A stretch of DNA of 64,000 nt, taken from contig PLHW01000063.1 in assembly GCA_003139095.1 (NCBI GenBank), positions 15,644-79,643 of the forward strand. Direction: 5' to 3'. Of this stretch, positions 45,124 through 54,131 are shown piece by piece. Made by a program: the position numbers and the translations under genes. The DNA comes from Acidobacteriaceae bacterium (GTDB lineage: Bacteria; Acidobacteriota; Terriglobia; Terriglobales; Acidobacteriaceae). Under the pieces are notes generated by a model. That model had not been told where the DNA came from. It made no database searches and worked only from the letters and a program-made list of their open reading frames with translations. Within the stretch, counting starts at the first letter, position 1. Every line of letters begins with the position of its first letter.

Positions 45124-46443
45124 TCACGCAGCCGCACATGGCAGGTCGAGCTGCCGCCCCTCTTCCCGCACCAGAATGACGGTCGCGTCATCGCGCAGCC
45201 CCGCGCCATTCGCGAACTTTTTCACGTCCGAGATCAGACTCTCCGGCGTCACATCGGGCAATCGCATTTGCGCTAGAAGCCGGGTTGCTCCGTATTCTTC
45301 CTCCGGCTCGACTTCAGCCTCCGTAATTCCGTCCGAGTAAAACACAATCCGCGAATCGGGAGTCAGATCGATTTCCACCTCGGAAAATTTCGACGCCGAC
45401 ACTCCCAGCGGCAGCCCCTGCTCGGTCTCAATCCAGCGATAGCCCGACCCCTCCACAAACAGCGGCGGCAGATGCCCGGCATTGGCCAGGCGTAGTTTTC
45501 GCCACCGAGGGTCAAGCTCCGCATAGATCATGGTCACAAATCGTCCGTCGGGAAAATCTTCCAGCAGCATTCCATTCAACCGGCTCAGAACTTCCCCTGG
45601 CCCTGAGCTGATCGGCGCCAGCGAGCGCAGCACGCCGCGCGTTGCCGACATCAACAGCGCCGCCGCCGTACCCTTACCCGAAACATCCGCCAGCACCAAT
45701 CCCCATCGCCGCTCGGGCAGCGGAATAAAGTCGTACCAGTCCCCGCCCACGGCGCCCGCCGGCACCGAAACTCCCGACACGCGAAACCCCGGAATCAGCG
45801 GCGACGAGCGCGGCAACAGCGCCTGCTGGATCGTCCGCGCCTCTTCCGCCTCGCGCGTCATCTGTTCGCGCCGTTTATGTTCATCATGAAAGCGCCGCGC
45901 GTTGTGCACCGCTACCGCTACATGCGAGCACAGTCCCTGCAGCAGCCGCAGCTCCGTCTCGCAAAACGCATCGAGGTCATGATGCGACGCCGTGAATACG
46001 CCCACCAGATCGCCGTCCACTTCCAGCGGAATCGCCACCTCCGACTGCGTTGCAGGTTCGCACGCCACATAATACGGATCGCGGCTCACATCGGGCGCGT
46101 AGTGCATCTTACGCGTCAGCGCCACATGCCCTGACATCCCCGACGCGCCCTGCTTGCCAATCTGGAAGTGATGCCCCTTCCCGTGCAACGTGCACCCCTT
46201 CACTCCGGCCAGCAGCAACTCGTTGTTCTTGGCTTCATGCAGGTAGAGATTGATCTCCACGCATCCCAGCGAGTCCGAAACCTCGTCGACCACACGCTCG
46301 ATAATTTCGTCCAGGTTCAGTGTGGAAGTGATGCGCTGCGCCGACTTTTGCAGTCGCACCAACTCGGCAACCCTTAGATTGACCGCGGCATTGAGAGAGG
46401 TATTGGTTGCGGGATCGAACTCGGAATGCAAACTTGTGGCCAT
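45124..46443 (-). CDS. RsbU-like PP2C serine phosphatase with GAF domain
   Basis: 439 residues. N-terminal helix (about 20-45), GAF domain (about 45-185: LNLDEIIERVVDEVSDSLGC, QSEVAIPLEVDGDLVGVFTA), linker coiled coil with EEARTIQQALLPRSSPLIPG, and a SpoIIE/PP2C domain (about 215-430) with metal-binding GGDWYDF, LVLADVSGKGTAAALLMS, LANAGHLPPLFV, FYSDGITEA and DDATVILVRE. Such proteins dephosphorylate anti-sigma-factor antagonists in partner-switching stress pathways; the GAF domain senses a small ligand. No RsbV/RsbW genes are adjacent. Confidence 0.9.
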   Translation of the reverse strand: MATSLHSEFDPATNTSLNAAVNLRVAELVRLQKSAQRITSTLNLDEIIERVVDEVSDSLGCVEINLYLHEAKNNELLLAGVKGCTLHGKGHHFQIGKQGASGMSGHVALTRKMHYAPDVSRDPYYVACEPATQSEVAIPLEVDGDLVGVFTASHHDLDAFCETELRLLQGLCSHVAVAVHNARRFHDEHKRREQMTREAEEARTIQQALLPRSSPLIPGFRVSGVSVPAGAVGGDWYDFIPLPERRWGLVLADVSGKGTAAALLMSATRGVLRSLAPISSGPGEVLSRLNGMLLEDFPDGRFVTMIYAELDPRWRKLRLANAGHLPPLFVEGSGYRWIETEQGLPLGVSASKFSEVEIDLTPDSRIVFYSDGITEAEVEPEEEYGATRLLAQMRLPDVTPESLISDVKKFANGAGLRDDATVILVREEGRQLDLPCAAA

Positions 46444-46541
46444 GCGCGCCTCCTGGAGAAGTGGCCAGAAACGAGAAGCTCAAAACGAGTAGTGGCCGGG
46501 TACGAAAATCCCTCAAAAACCACTCTTACAGATTCCCGGCC

Positions 46542-47906
46542 CTACCCTCCAGATTCTCTTTTTGTTCGGTGCGAGGCGCCCTGCTTTACGCGCTTGATCT
46601 CCTCCAGCCGCTCGCGAATCCGCTTCTCCACGCCCTCGTTCGTGGGCCGGTAATACACGCGATCTCGCAGGCTGTCCGGCAGGCATTGCATGTCGGCCAC
46701 TTTCTCTTCCGCGTCATGCGCGTACTGGTATCCCTTACCGTAACCTAATCCCTTCATCAGCGCGGTCGGCGCATTCCGCAAATGCAGCGGAACCGGTTCC
46801 GCCGCCGTCTCCTCCACGTCCTGCTGCACCGCCCCGTAAGCCGTGTAAAGCGCGTTCGATTTCGGCGCCGCGCACAGATACACGATCGCCTGCGCCAGCG
46901 CCAGGTTTCCTTCCGGCATCCCGATAAAATCCACCGCATCCCGCGCCGCCATGCACAGCGCCAGCGCGTTCGGCTCCGCCAACCCGATGTCCTCCACCGC
47001 CATGCGCACCACCCGCCGCGCAATGTACAGCGGATCTTCCCCCGCATCCAGCATCCGCCCCAGCCAGTACAGCGCCGCGTCAGGGTCGCTGTTGCGCACC
47101 GATTTATGCAGCGCAGAAATCAGGTTGTAATGTTCTTCGCCCGATTTGTCGTAGAGCAGCACGCGCCTTTGCAGCGCCTCATGCGCGACTTCATCGGTAA
47201 TGGCCTTCGCGCCCGCCTGCTCCGCCAGTGACGCCGCTACTTCCAGCGCGTTATAAGCGCTCCGCGCATCGCCGCTCGAGTAGGCCGCAATTTTCGCGAG
47301 CACCTCGCCCGCCGCCTGCAACCGCAACTCGCCCAACCCGCGCTCCCCGTCCCCGAGCGCCCGCCGCAGCAGCGTCACGATCTGCTCTTCACTCAGTTGC
47401 TGGAGCACATACACTCTGCACCGCGACAGCAGCGCGCCGTTAATTTCAAACGACGGATTCTCCGTCGTCGCCCCAATCAGACGGATGTTTCCCTTCTCCA
47501 CGTGTGGCAGAAAAGCGTCCTGCTGCGCTTTATTAAAGCGGTGAATCTCGTCCACGAAAACGATGGTCCGCGTGCCATACTGCCGCGCGCGCTCCGCGTC
47601 CGCCATCACCTGCTTAATCTCTTTAATTCCCGCCAGCACCGCCGAAAATTCGATGAACTCCGCTTTCGTCAGCCGCGCAATAATTTTCGCCAGCGTCGTC
47701 TTTCCCGTCCCCGGAGGCCCCCAGAAAATCATCGACGCCGGATCGTCGCGCTCAATCTGCACCCGCAGCGGCTTGCCCGGCCCCACCAGGTGTTCCTGCC
47801 CGACAAATTCTTCCAGCGACCGTGGCCGCATCCGGTCCGCCAAAGGCCGCTTCCCCGGCCCCGCCGGCTCAACATTCGGTATAGGCGCAAAAAGACTCAT
47901 AGACAT
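46542..47906 (-). CDS. rarA: Replication-associated recombination ATPase RarA (MgsA)
   Basis: 454 residues. AAA+ clamp-loader-like ATPase: Walker A GPPGTGKTTLAK (about 59-70), Walker B VDEIHRFNKAQQDAFLP, sensor GATTENPSFEINGALLSRC, lid, and the C-terminal MgsA region (SGEEHYNLISALHKSVRNSD, PDAALYWLGRMLDAGEDPLY, ARRVVRMAVEDIGLADP-like, YPHD-type ending read as YQYAHDAEE). Acts at stalled forks with SSB. Two in-frame ATGs (47906, 47900) and no Shine-Dalgarno; an AT-rich inverted repeat abuts the start codon. Confidence 0.95.
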   Translation of the reverse strand: MSMSLFAPIPNVEPAGPGKRPLADRMRPRSLEEFVGQEHLVGPGKPLRVQIERDDPASMIFWGPPGTGKTTLAKIIARLTKAEFIEFSAVLAGIKEIKQVMADAERARQYGTRTIVFVDEIHRFNKAQQDAFLPHVEKGNIRLIGATTENPSFEINGALLSRCRVYVLQQLSEEQIVTLLRRALGDGERGLGELRLQAAGEVLAKIAAYSSGDARSAYNALEVAASLAEQAGAKAITDEVAHEALQRRVLLYDKSGEEHYNLISALHKSVRNSDPDAALYWLGRMLDAGEDPLYIARRVVRMAVEDIGLAEPNALALCMAARDAVDFIGMPEGNLALAQAIVYLCAAPKSNALYTAYGAVQQDVEETAAEPVPLHLRNAPTALMKGLGYGKGYQYAHDAEEKVADMQCLPDSLRDRVYYRPTNEGVEKRIRERLEEIKRVKQGASHRTKRESGG

Positions 47907-48022
47907 TTGTAATTGGTAATTTGAAATTGGTAATTGAAAGTCCAGCGTTGGCAGCGGCGTTCAAATTACCAATTACAAATCGCAAATTACAAATTCCGTG
48001 GTTCAAATTGCCAAATTACAAA
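47906..48022. repeat. AT-rich inverted repeat between rarA and trmH-type gene
   Basis: Perfect 20-bp inverted repeat: left arm TTTGTAATTGGTAATTTGAA (47906-47925) and its exact reverse complement at 47960-47979, separated by 34 bp. Further partial copies follow: AAATTGGTAATTGAAA (47924-47939), GCAAATTACAAATT (47982-47995) and a 21-bp variant at 48002-48022 that contains the stop codon of the methyltransferase gene. Base composition is strikingly AT-rich compared with the flanks. Confidence 0.85.
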
Positions 48023-48882
48023 CTCCCCCTCCGCTCTCTCGCGCACTCATACAGCACAATGCTCGCCGCCACTCCCGCATTCAGCGACTCCACCACTGCC
48101 GCCTGCGGAATTGCCAGCGTCTCATCCATCTGATGCATGATCTCGCCCCCCAGTCCCGCCCCCTCGTTGCCGATAAATATCGCCAATGGCAAACTCCAGT
48201 TCGCCTCCGGCAGCGGCGTCCCGTTGTGTGACGATGTCGCCAGCAGCCGCACTCCCCGCTCCCGCAACCGCGGAATCAGCTCCGCCGTGGACGTCTGCAC
48301 AAATCGCAGCCGGAAAATCGATCCCGCCGATCCTCGCAACACCTTCGAGTTGTACGGACTCACCGTTCCCTCCGCCAGAAACACCCCCGCTGCCCCAAAC
48401 GCCTCCGCCGACCGCAAAATCGTCCCCAGATTCCCCGGGTCCTGAATCCCGCACACCACCACAATCGGCCCTTCCTTCGCTCGCTCCAGCACCCGCTCCG
48501 TCGACCGCGCCTGCATCTTCACTAGCGCCGCCACCCCCTGCGGAGTCTCGCTCGGCACAATCGAATTAAACAGCGCGCTCGGCAAAATCAGCGTCTCCGT
48601 TCCATGTCCGATCTGCGCCAGCAACTTCTCCGCCAGCGGCCGCGCCGCCTCGCTGAAAAAAACGCTCTCCAGCTTCTGCCCAGTCCGCAAAGCCTCTTCC
48701 ACCAGTTTCACGCCTTCGATCGCGCACTCTCCCTGCTCGGTCAATCGGCCCTGCCGGAAGGCCAGCCGCAGTTCTTTCAGCCGCGCATTGTGCCGCCCCG
48801 TCACTGGCCGCAATCGTTCTCCCGCATTGCGATTCCGCGCGCTCCTCGCGTCCTGCTTCATTCCCGGCATTCCCATCAGCAT
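48016..48882 (-). CDS. TrmH/SpoU-family RNA 2'-O-methyltransferase
   Basis: 288 residues from ATG 48882; several later ATGs (48876, 48870, 48861) and a GTG at 48894 are also possible. N-terminal substrate-binding domain (about 20-110: HNARLKELRLAFRQGRLTEQ, CAIEGVKLVEEALRTGQ), then the SPOUT knot: motif 1 VVVCGIQDPGNLGTILRSAE, motif 2 IFIGNEGAGL, motif 3 IPQAAVVESLNAGVAASIV. These proteins methylate ribose in 23S rRNA or tRNA (RlmB/TsnR-like); the target is not readable. Same direction as rarA downstream, separated only by the repeat. Confidence 0.92.
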   Translation of the reverse strand: MLMGMPGMKQDARSARNRNAGERLRPVTGRHNARLKELRLAFRQGRLTEQGECAIEGVKLVEEALRTGQKLESVFFSEAARPLAEKLLAQIGHGTETLILPSALFNSIVPSETPQGVAALVKMQARSTERVLERAKEGPIVVVCGIQDPGNLGTILRSAEAFGAAGVFLAEGTVSPYNSKVLRGSAGSIFRLRFVQTSTAELIPRLRERGVRLLATSSHNGTPLPEANWSLPLAIFIGNEGAGLGGEIMHQMDETLAIPQAAVVESLNAGVAASIVLYECARERRGSL

Positions 48883-49080
48883 ACGCCCGCCCACCGCAGA
48901 ATCCGAGCGCCTGCCCCCCTTAAATCAACTCGCCGAATGCGCCTTCGTCAACCAAACTCATTCGCCCCTGTTAAGTGCGCGGCGCACTTCGAGACCGGCC
49001 CGATATGTGATACATTGCAGTGTGTTTAGCCGACAACCTCTCAGCCGATGATTCTGCGCTGAAACCAGGAAGGGACCCGC

Positions 49081-49719
49081 GTGCGCGCTGAAATCCTGAA
49101 AATTCAAGCTGAAACCCCGGAGGCATCGCTCATCAAGTACGCCGCCGAGCAGATTCAAGCCGGCCACGTGCTCGGCATGCCCACCGACACGTTCTACGGC
49201 CTCGCCGCCGATCCGTTCAATCTGCGCGCCGTCGAGCGCGTCTATGAAATCAAGTCGCGCCTGCGCCACAAGCCGCTCTCGCTCTTGATTGAGCACGTCG
49301 ATCAGGCCGAAGAATTCGCCCGCCCCCTGCCCGATGATTTTCATCTGCTCGCGCGCCGCTTCTGGCCCGGCCCGCTGACCATGATCGTTCCCGCCGCCTC
49401 CCACTTGCCCCTCAAAGTCACCGCCAACACCGGCAACGTCGCGCTCCGCGTGCCCGCCGCCGAAATCCCGCTGGCCATCGTGCGCGCCCTCAAAATTCCC
49501 ATCACCGCCACGTCCGCCAACCTCAGCGGCGCTGTCGAATGCACTTCCGCCGAGCAGGTGCGCGAGCAACTCCAGGAGCGCATTGCCCTCATCGTCGATG
49601 GCGGGCCGTCGCCCCGCAATATGGCGTCCACTATCGTGTTCTTTAAAGAAGATGGCAGTTGGCAGATTTTGCGCGAAGGCGCAATCCCCGCCAAGGACAT
49701 CGTCGAAGCGCTTTCTTAA
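49081..49719 (+). CDS. L-threonylcarbamoyladenylate synthase (Sua5/YrdC family)
   Basis: 212 residues, GTG 49081 with AGGAAGGGA upstream. Seen: AGHVLGMPTDTFYGLAADPF, VYEIKSRLRHKPLSLLI, RRFWPGPLTMIVPA, NTGNVALRVPA, ITATSANLSG and a C-terminal PRNMASTIVFF; the KxR-SxN signature residues are present. It makes threonylcarbamoyl-AMP for t6A37 in ANN-decoding tRNAs. The length is that of a YrdC domain without the Sua5 extension (about 350). Cytoplasmic. Confidence 0.93.
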   Translation: MRAEILKIQAETPEASLIKYAAEQIQAGHVLGMPTDTFYGLAADPFNLRAVERVYEIKSRLRHKPLSLLIEHVDQAEEFARPLPDDFHLLARRFWPGPLTMIVPAASHLPLKVTANTGNVALRVPAAEIPLAIVRALKIPITATSANLSGAVECTSAEQVREQLQERIALIVDGGPSPRNMASTIVFFKEDGSWQILREGAIPAKDIVEALS

Positions 49720-49793
49720 ATCGGCATCGGATTTTCAGGCCTCAACTCAACCGGCTGCGCGAAAACTGAAGGCGTGAACGTGGCAACCTGATC

Positions 49794-50417
49794 ATGTCCG
49801 CAGATCCAGCCAATCCCTCGAAGCCCCTCTGGTCGCGTCCTCTCCCCTTGTTCGTCCTGGCGCTGGCCGGCGCTCTCGTCTTATTCCTCGGCATCACCGG
49901 CCTTCGCATCGTGCGCGCCGCCGCCGAATCCCCTTCGCGCACAGCCGATGTGATCATCATCTTCGGCGCCGCCCAATATGCCGGCCATCCCTCGCCCGTC
50001 CTGCGCGCCCGCCTCGATCACGGCTTCGATCTCTTCGAAAAAGGTATGGCCCCCGTCGTCATCACCACCGGCGGCGCCGGACAGGATCCCGAATTCAGCG
50101 AAGGCGGCGTCGGCCGCGATTATCTTCTCCGCCGCGGCATCCCCGAGCGCGCTCTCATCGCCGAAACCCAGGGCTCCGACACTGCTCAATCCGCCGCCCG
50201 CGTCGCCAACATCATGCGCGTAAATGGCATGCGCAGTTGTATCGCTGTCAGCGATGCCTATCATGTCTTCCGCATCCGCGCCCTCCTCGAACGCGATGGC
50301 ATCGCCGTCGAAGTTTCTCCCCGCCCCGAATCCCGCCCTCACTCCCTCCGCGAGCGCTTCCTGGCAGTACTGCGCGAAGCCACCAGCTATCTAGCCTGGA
50401 AATCCGGCCTCTCCTAG
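49794..50417 (+). CDS. YdcF/SanA-like (DUF218) membrane protein
   Basis: 207 residues. One N-terminal membrane helix (about 17-43, PLFVLALAGALVLFLGITGL), then a DUF218 domain: TADVIIIFGAAQYAGHPSPV, LRARLDHGFDLFEKGMAPVV, TTGGAGQDPEFSEGG, DTAQSAARVANIM and AVSDAYHVFRIRALLERDG. These proteins influence envelope integrity; biochemical function is not settled. It follows the Sua5-like gene by 74 bp in the same direction. Confidence 0.88.
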   Translation: MSADPANPSKPLWSRPLPLFVLALAGALVLFLGITGLRIVRAAAESPSRTADVIIIFGAAQYAGHPSPVLRARLDHGFDLFEKGMAPVVITTGGAGQDPEFSEGGVGRDYLLRRGIPERALIAETQGSDTAQSAARVANIMRVNGMRSCIAVSDAYHVFRIRALLERDGIAVEVSPRPESRPHSLRERFLAVLREATSYLAWKSGLS

Positions 50418-50734
50418 AGCACGTTTCATAACTCGGCTTTGGGAAGGGCACGGCTTTAGCCGTGCCGTCTACGGCTCGGATGAATGCGGGGTTTAGCCTA
50501 ACTCGCGGCTCAAAAAAAAGCGCCGGCCAGCCCGTTTTCCTCCCCGAAAACGGCCCGACCGGCACACTCGTGCTACTGCCCGTGGCTGCGCCCTTGAGAT
50601 AAAATTTCCACTCAGCGGAGCCCTCGCGCCTTCCCTAAGCTCGAGGTGCGCCACGCATCGCCATTGTGCCGTTTGCTCTTATCGAAAGTCGTTAGCCCGT
50701 CTAAATTTTTTATTATTTTTTTCTCACCACTCCT
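50418..50734. other. Intergenic region with two hairpins
   Basis: About 317 bp. Contains a perfect hairpin GGCACGGC-TTTA-GCCGTGCC (50447-50466) 29 nt after the YdcF stop, with no T tract; a minus-strand terminator-like structure at 50512-50563; and TAAAAT (50600-50605) as a possible -10 for the regulator at 50735. No gene is seen. Confidence 0.5.
50512..50563 (-). terminator. Orphan terminator-like hairpin on the minus strand
   Basis: On the minus strand a long imperfect stem (GCCGG...CCGTTTTC with GAAAACGG...CCGGC, loop of six) is followed by GC and eight T (complement of A at 50512-50519). No minus-strand gene precedes it; it may end an unannotated short transcript. Confidence 0.55.
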
Positions 50735-52663
50735 ATGGGCAGCCCCGTCAAACACTTATACGAGTTCGGCCCCTTCCAGCTTGACGCCGCCGAACGCCTC
50801 CTGCGCCGCGGCTCGGAGCGTATCGACCTGCCCCCGCGCGTCTTTGACCTCCTCGTCCTCATGGCCCAAAGCGATGCCCGCCTGCTCACCAAAGACGAAT
50901 TAATGGACCGCATCTGGCCCGACTCCTCCGTCGAAGAAAACAACCTCACCCAGGCCGTCTACCTCCTTCGCCGTGTTCTCCGCGATGGCGAAGATGGCGC
51001 CCGCTTCATCGAAACCGTCCCCAAACGCGGCTACCGCTTCATCGCCCAAGTGCGCGACAGAGCCTCTGACGCGGATTCCTCCGCCTCGCCTTCCGCCGTC
51101 CCCGACTCCGCCAGCCCGCCGCCATTCCCCGCGCCCGCCGCCGCGCCGCTCAACTCAGTTCCTTCCACCTCTTCCGACCACTCCCCCGCCCGCTGGGCCG
51201 TCGTCGCCCTCCTCATCCTCACCTTCGCCGCCGCCGCCATTTTCTTCGTCAACCGATGGCAGACTTTCCGCGCCTCCACTCACCCCGCTACCCACGCCCT
51301 CGCCGTCCTTCCCCTCCAAAATCTCTCCAAAGACCCCGGCCAGGATTATTTCGCCGACGGCTTCACCGAGGAGCTCGTCACCGATATCGCTCAAATCCGG
51401 TCCCTCCGCGTCATCTCGCGCACCTCCACCATGGTCTACAAAGGCACGCAAAAGCCTTTGCCCGTCATCGCCCGCGAGCTCCACGTCGATCTCATTCTCG
51501 AAGGCTCCGTCGTTCGCGATGGCGATCGCGTTCGCGTCACCGCCCAGCTCATCAACGCTCCCACCGATACTCACCTCTGGGCCCAAACCTACGAATCCCG
51601 CGTCAACGACATTCTCGACATTCAGAGCCAGATCTCCCAGGCCATCGCCAACGACGTCCGCCTCGATCTCTCGCCCCAGGAAAAAGAGCGCCTCGCCTCC
51701 GTCCCCACCGTCAACCCCGAGGCCCACGATCTCTACCTCCGCGCCAGCTATCAGTTCGCCCTGCAGACCGCCGACTCCCTTCGCCAAAGCCTCTCGCTCT
51801 ACCAGGCCGCCGTCGCCCGCGATCCTTCCTTCGCCATGGCCTACGTCGGCATCGCGCAAGCCGAAGCCTCTCTCACCCAAATCACCGCCGCCGCTCCCAA
51901 CGAGGCCATTCAAAACGAAAAGGCCGCCCTCGCCAAAGCCCTCGCCATCAATCCCCATCTCGGCGATGCCCACGGCCTCCTCGCCTCTCTCGCCTACTAT
52001 CGCGATTGGGATTGGCCCCGCGCCGAACAGGAATTCAAAGCCGCCCTCGCCGAGGGCGCCGGCGCTCCCACCGAGCAGCGCTATGGCAGTTCCCTCATCA
52101 CCCGCGGCCGCTTTGACGAAGGCACCGCCCACTTGCAGGCCGCCCTCGAACTCGACCCTCTCGGCAAGTCGCCCCGCGTCAACCAGTTTTACGGCCTCTA
52201 TTTCCAGCGCAAATATCCCGAAGCCCGCCAGAAACTCGAGGAGACTTTAGCCTCCAGCCCCGACTGGCTCGCCGGTCACGGTCTGCTCGCCCTCCTCGCC
52301 GCCACCGAGCGCAACTGCCCCGACGCCGAAAAACACTCGCAGTGGATGCTCCAGAAATATCCTTCCCCGCTCTCCGATTTCCTGCTCTCCCTCGCCAGCG
52401 CCTGCCGCGGCGATCCAGTCAAAGCGCGCGACTCTCTCGAGCACGCCGCCGCCTACCAGGGTCCAGCCTTCGTCTCCCCCTACCAACTCGCCCTCGGCTA
52501 CTCCTACCTCGGCGACAAAGAAAACGCGATGTCCTACCTCCTCAAGTCCGCCGACATTCGCGAGCCCCAGGTTCCTTACATCAAGGTCGATCCCCTCTTC
52601 GATCCCATCCGCTCCGATCCCCGCTACCTCGCCTTAGAAAAGAAAGTCGGCCTCGAGCCTTAA
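50735..52663 (+). CDS. CadC-like winged-helix regulator with TPR domain
   Basis: 642 residues. N-terminal OmpR/PhoB-type winged helix (about 8-106: FGPFQLDAAERLLRRGSERI, LMDRIWPDSSVEENNLTQAV, VPKRGYRFIA), a Pro/Ser-rich linker, one membrane helix (about 153-172), a TolB/adenylate-cyclase-associated-type domain (about 190-320: AVLPLQNLSKDPGQDYFADG, FTEELVTDI, VISRTSTMVYKG, RELHVDLILEGSV) and tetratricopeptide repeats to the end. DNA-binding would be cytoplasmic and sensing extracytoplasmic, as in CadC. Regulon unknown. Such proteins are abundant in acidobacteria. Confidence 0.9.
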   Translation: MGSPVKHLYEFGPFQLDAAERLLRRGSERIDLPPRVFDLLVLMAQSDARLLTKDELMDRIWPDSSVEENNLTQAVYLLRRVLRDGEDGARFIETVPKRGYRFIAQVRDRASDADSSASPSAVPDSASPPPFPAPAAAPLNSVPSTSSDHSPARWAVVALLILTFAAAAIFFVNRWQTFRASTHPATHALAVLPLQNLSKDPGQDYFADGFTEELVTDIAQIRSLRVISRTSTMVYKGTQKPLPVIARELHVDLILEGSVVRDGDRVRVTAQLINAPTDTHLWAQTYESRVNDILDIQSQISQAIANDVRLDLSPQEKERLASVPTVNPEAHDLYLRASYQFALQTADSLRQSLSLYQAAVARDPSFAMAYVGIAQAEASLTQITAAAPNEAIQNEKAALAKALAINPHLGDAHGLLASLAYYRDWDWPRAEQEFKAALAEGAGAPTEQRYGSSLITRGRFDEGTAHLQAALELDPLGKSPRVNQFYGLYFQRKYPEARQKLEETLASSPDWLAGHGLLALLAATERNCPDAEKHSQWMLQKYPSPLSDFLLSLASACRGDPVKARDSLEHAAAYQGPAFVSPYQLALGYSYLGDKENAMSYLLKSADIREPQVPYIKVDPLFDPIRSDPRYLALEKKVGLEP

Positions 52664-52687
52664 CCAACTCGTCTTTCCCACTTCAGC

Positions 52688-52715
52688 AAAAAAGCCCTCC
52701 CTTTCGGGAGGGCTT
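52688..52715 (-). terminator. Terminator of the sedolisin gene (partly bidirectional)
   Basis: Perfect 10-bp stem AAGCCCTCCC/GGGAGGGCTT (52692-52701 with 52706-52715), TTTC loop. On the minus strand it continues into T-rich sequence (six A on the plus strand, 52688-52693). It lies 18 nt past the stop at 52734 and 24 nt past the convergent regulator's stop. Confidence 0.88.
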
Positions 52716-52733
52716 AAACGCAGAAACCAGCGA

Positions 52734-53954
52734 TTACAGGCCTTTCAGCGACTTCGGTGCCCCAACGCCCGTGCAGTAATCCCAGCCCTTTTGGGCGGGA
52801 TAGCCGTTGTTGCCGATCGTAACGTCGTTGAAATCCTTTTTGTACGTCTTTGCAACTCCGTACTCGCCATAAACCTTCGTCAACTCGTCCACGGTGGAAG
52901 CCTCAAATCCGCCCGCCGCGTTCACGATTGCCGCCAGTACCGGCGAGGCCACGCTCGTGCCGCCCACCGTGCACCATCCTTTGCAGCCCGTCGTGCTGTA
53001 CACCGACACGCCGCTCGCTGGACTCGCATCCGCCGCCATATCCGGTGAGCCGCGGAAGTTGCCCACGATCTTCGAAATCACATTCTGATAGGAAGGAATC
53101 GGCTCAACCGCGCTCGGTCCGCCTCCGCTGCCCCCCCAGCAGGTCTGCTTGGTGTAGGAGCCGCTCCCATTTCGAAGGATGTATGTTCCGCCTGCCGATA
53201 TCACATTCGGCGAAATGCTGGGATAGGCCGCGCCCGCTCCGCTGTCGCCCGCCGACCCGAAGAAGACTACGCCGGAGTAAACAAAATAGGAGTCGTATTG
53301 CAGCTCGCAATCGCCGGAACCGCACCAGCCTTCTCCGCCGTTGTAGGTCCAGCTATTGGAGACTTCTCCACCACCCAACGCCGCCACTGCCTTTGCGGCA
53401 TCCGTCTCCGCTCCATCGCCGATCGGATCGTTCGAGAACTCGGCCACATAAATCGCCGCGTTCGGCGCCATCGCATGTGCCCATTGCACATCAAGAGAGG
53501 TTTCTACGTCCCATCCCGTACCGTTGTTCGACGGACACGTTTTGCCAGTCGCGCAAATCTCCGTAATGTTCGGCGCCGGCAACCCAAACTGCGTCGAAAA
53601 AGTTTTCGCGTCGCTCTGCAGCGTCGAAGTCGAGCCGTACTCCACCACCGCGATCGCCTTCGTTCCGCCCGTCGGAATCACCGTCCCGTTCTTCGGGCAG
53701 CCTTTCGTCTTCTTCGTCACCCCATAAATGCAACCGATCGAAGCCGGTGTCTCTCCCGTCGGCCCTGCGTCCGGATTCACTCCGCCCTCCGGGATGAAGA
53801 TGAACAAGTGGGTATGCACCGGCAAGCCTAGCGTCCCCTGCGTGCTCGCGGGCGCGATCACCGTCCCCCGGGCCGCTTCCTGCCCCGCGGCAAATCCCGC
53901 AAGCACAACCACCACTGAGGCGACAATCGCCAACAACAAAACTGTACGTCGCAT
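52734..53954 (-). CDS. Sedolisin-like (S53) secreted serine peptidase without propeptide
   Basis: 406 residues, ATG 53954 with AAGGAGAG. Signal peptide about 1-24. Catalytic set of the S53 family: E151 and D155 in DVETSLDVQWAH, oxyanion D237 in GSAGDSGAG, and Ser S334 in GGTSVASPV. The C-terminal calcium-site pattern is present (KDFNDVTIG, GWDYCTGVGAP). The large chaperone prodomain of kumamolisin-type proteins (about 180 residues) is absent: the catalytic domain starts soon after a 75-residue lead containing HTHLFIFIPEG. Probably an extracellular acid protease. Confidence 0.85.
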   Translation of the reverse strand: MRRTVLLLAIVASVVVVLAGFAAGQEAARGTVIAPASTQGTLGLPVHTHLFIFIPEGGVNPDAGPTGETPASIGCIYGVTKKTKGCPKNGTVIPTGGTKAIAVVEYGSTSTLQSDAKTFSTQFGLPAPNITEICATGKTCPSNNGTGWDVETSLDVQWAHAMAPNAAIYVAEFSNDPIGDGAETDAAKAVAALGGGEVSNSWTYNGGEGWCGSGDCELQYDSYFVYSGVVFFGSAGDSGAGAAYPSISPNVISAGGTYILRNGSGSYTKQTCWGGSGGGPSAVEPIPSYQNVISKIVGNFRGSPDMAADASPASGVSVYSTTGCKGWCTVGGTSVASPVLAAIVNAAGGFEASTVDELTKVYGEYGVAKTYKKDFNDVTIGNNGYPAQKGWDYCTGVGAPKSLKGL

Positions 53955-54131
53955 AGAAACTCTCCTTTTTAGATTGAAATCGAACTTCTGGCCGAACTCA
54001 TGAGGAGGTCGGCCGACCCTGGGAAGCCCTTCTTACAACCGTTGCACGCAGGCGCCACACGAGCCTGAGTTTTGAAGTTAAAGTTTGATCTTAGAACCTG
54101 ATTGCGGCAGCGGGGGCACTGCGTGAGCCCA

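Noticed and set aside
51155-52132. Gly/Glu-rich minus-strand frame of 325 codons
   Set aside because: Mirror of the Ala/Pro/Leu-rich plus-strand regulator gene; low-complexity composition only.
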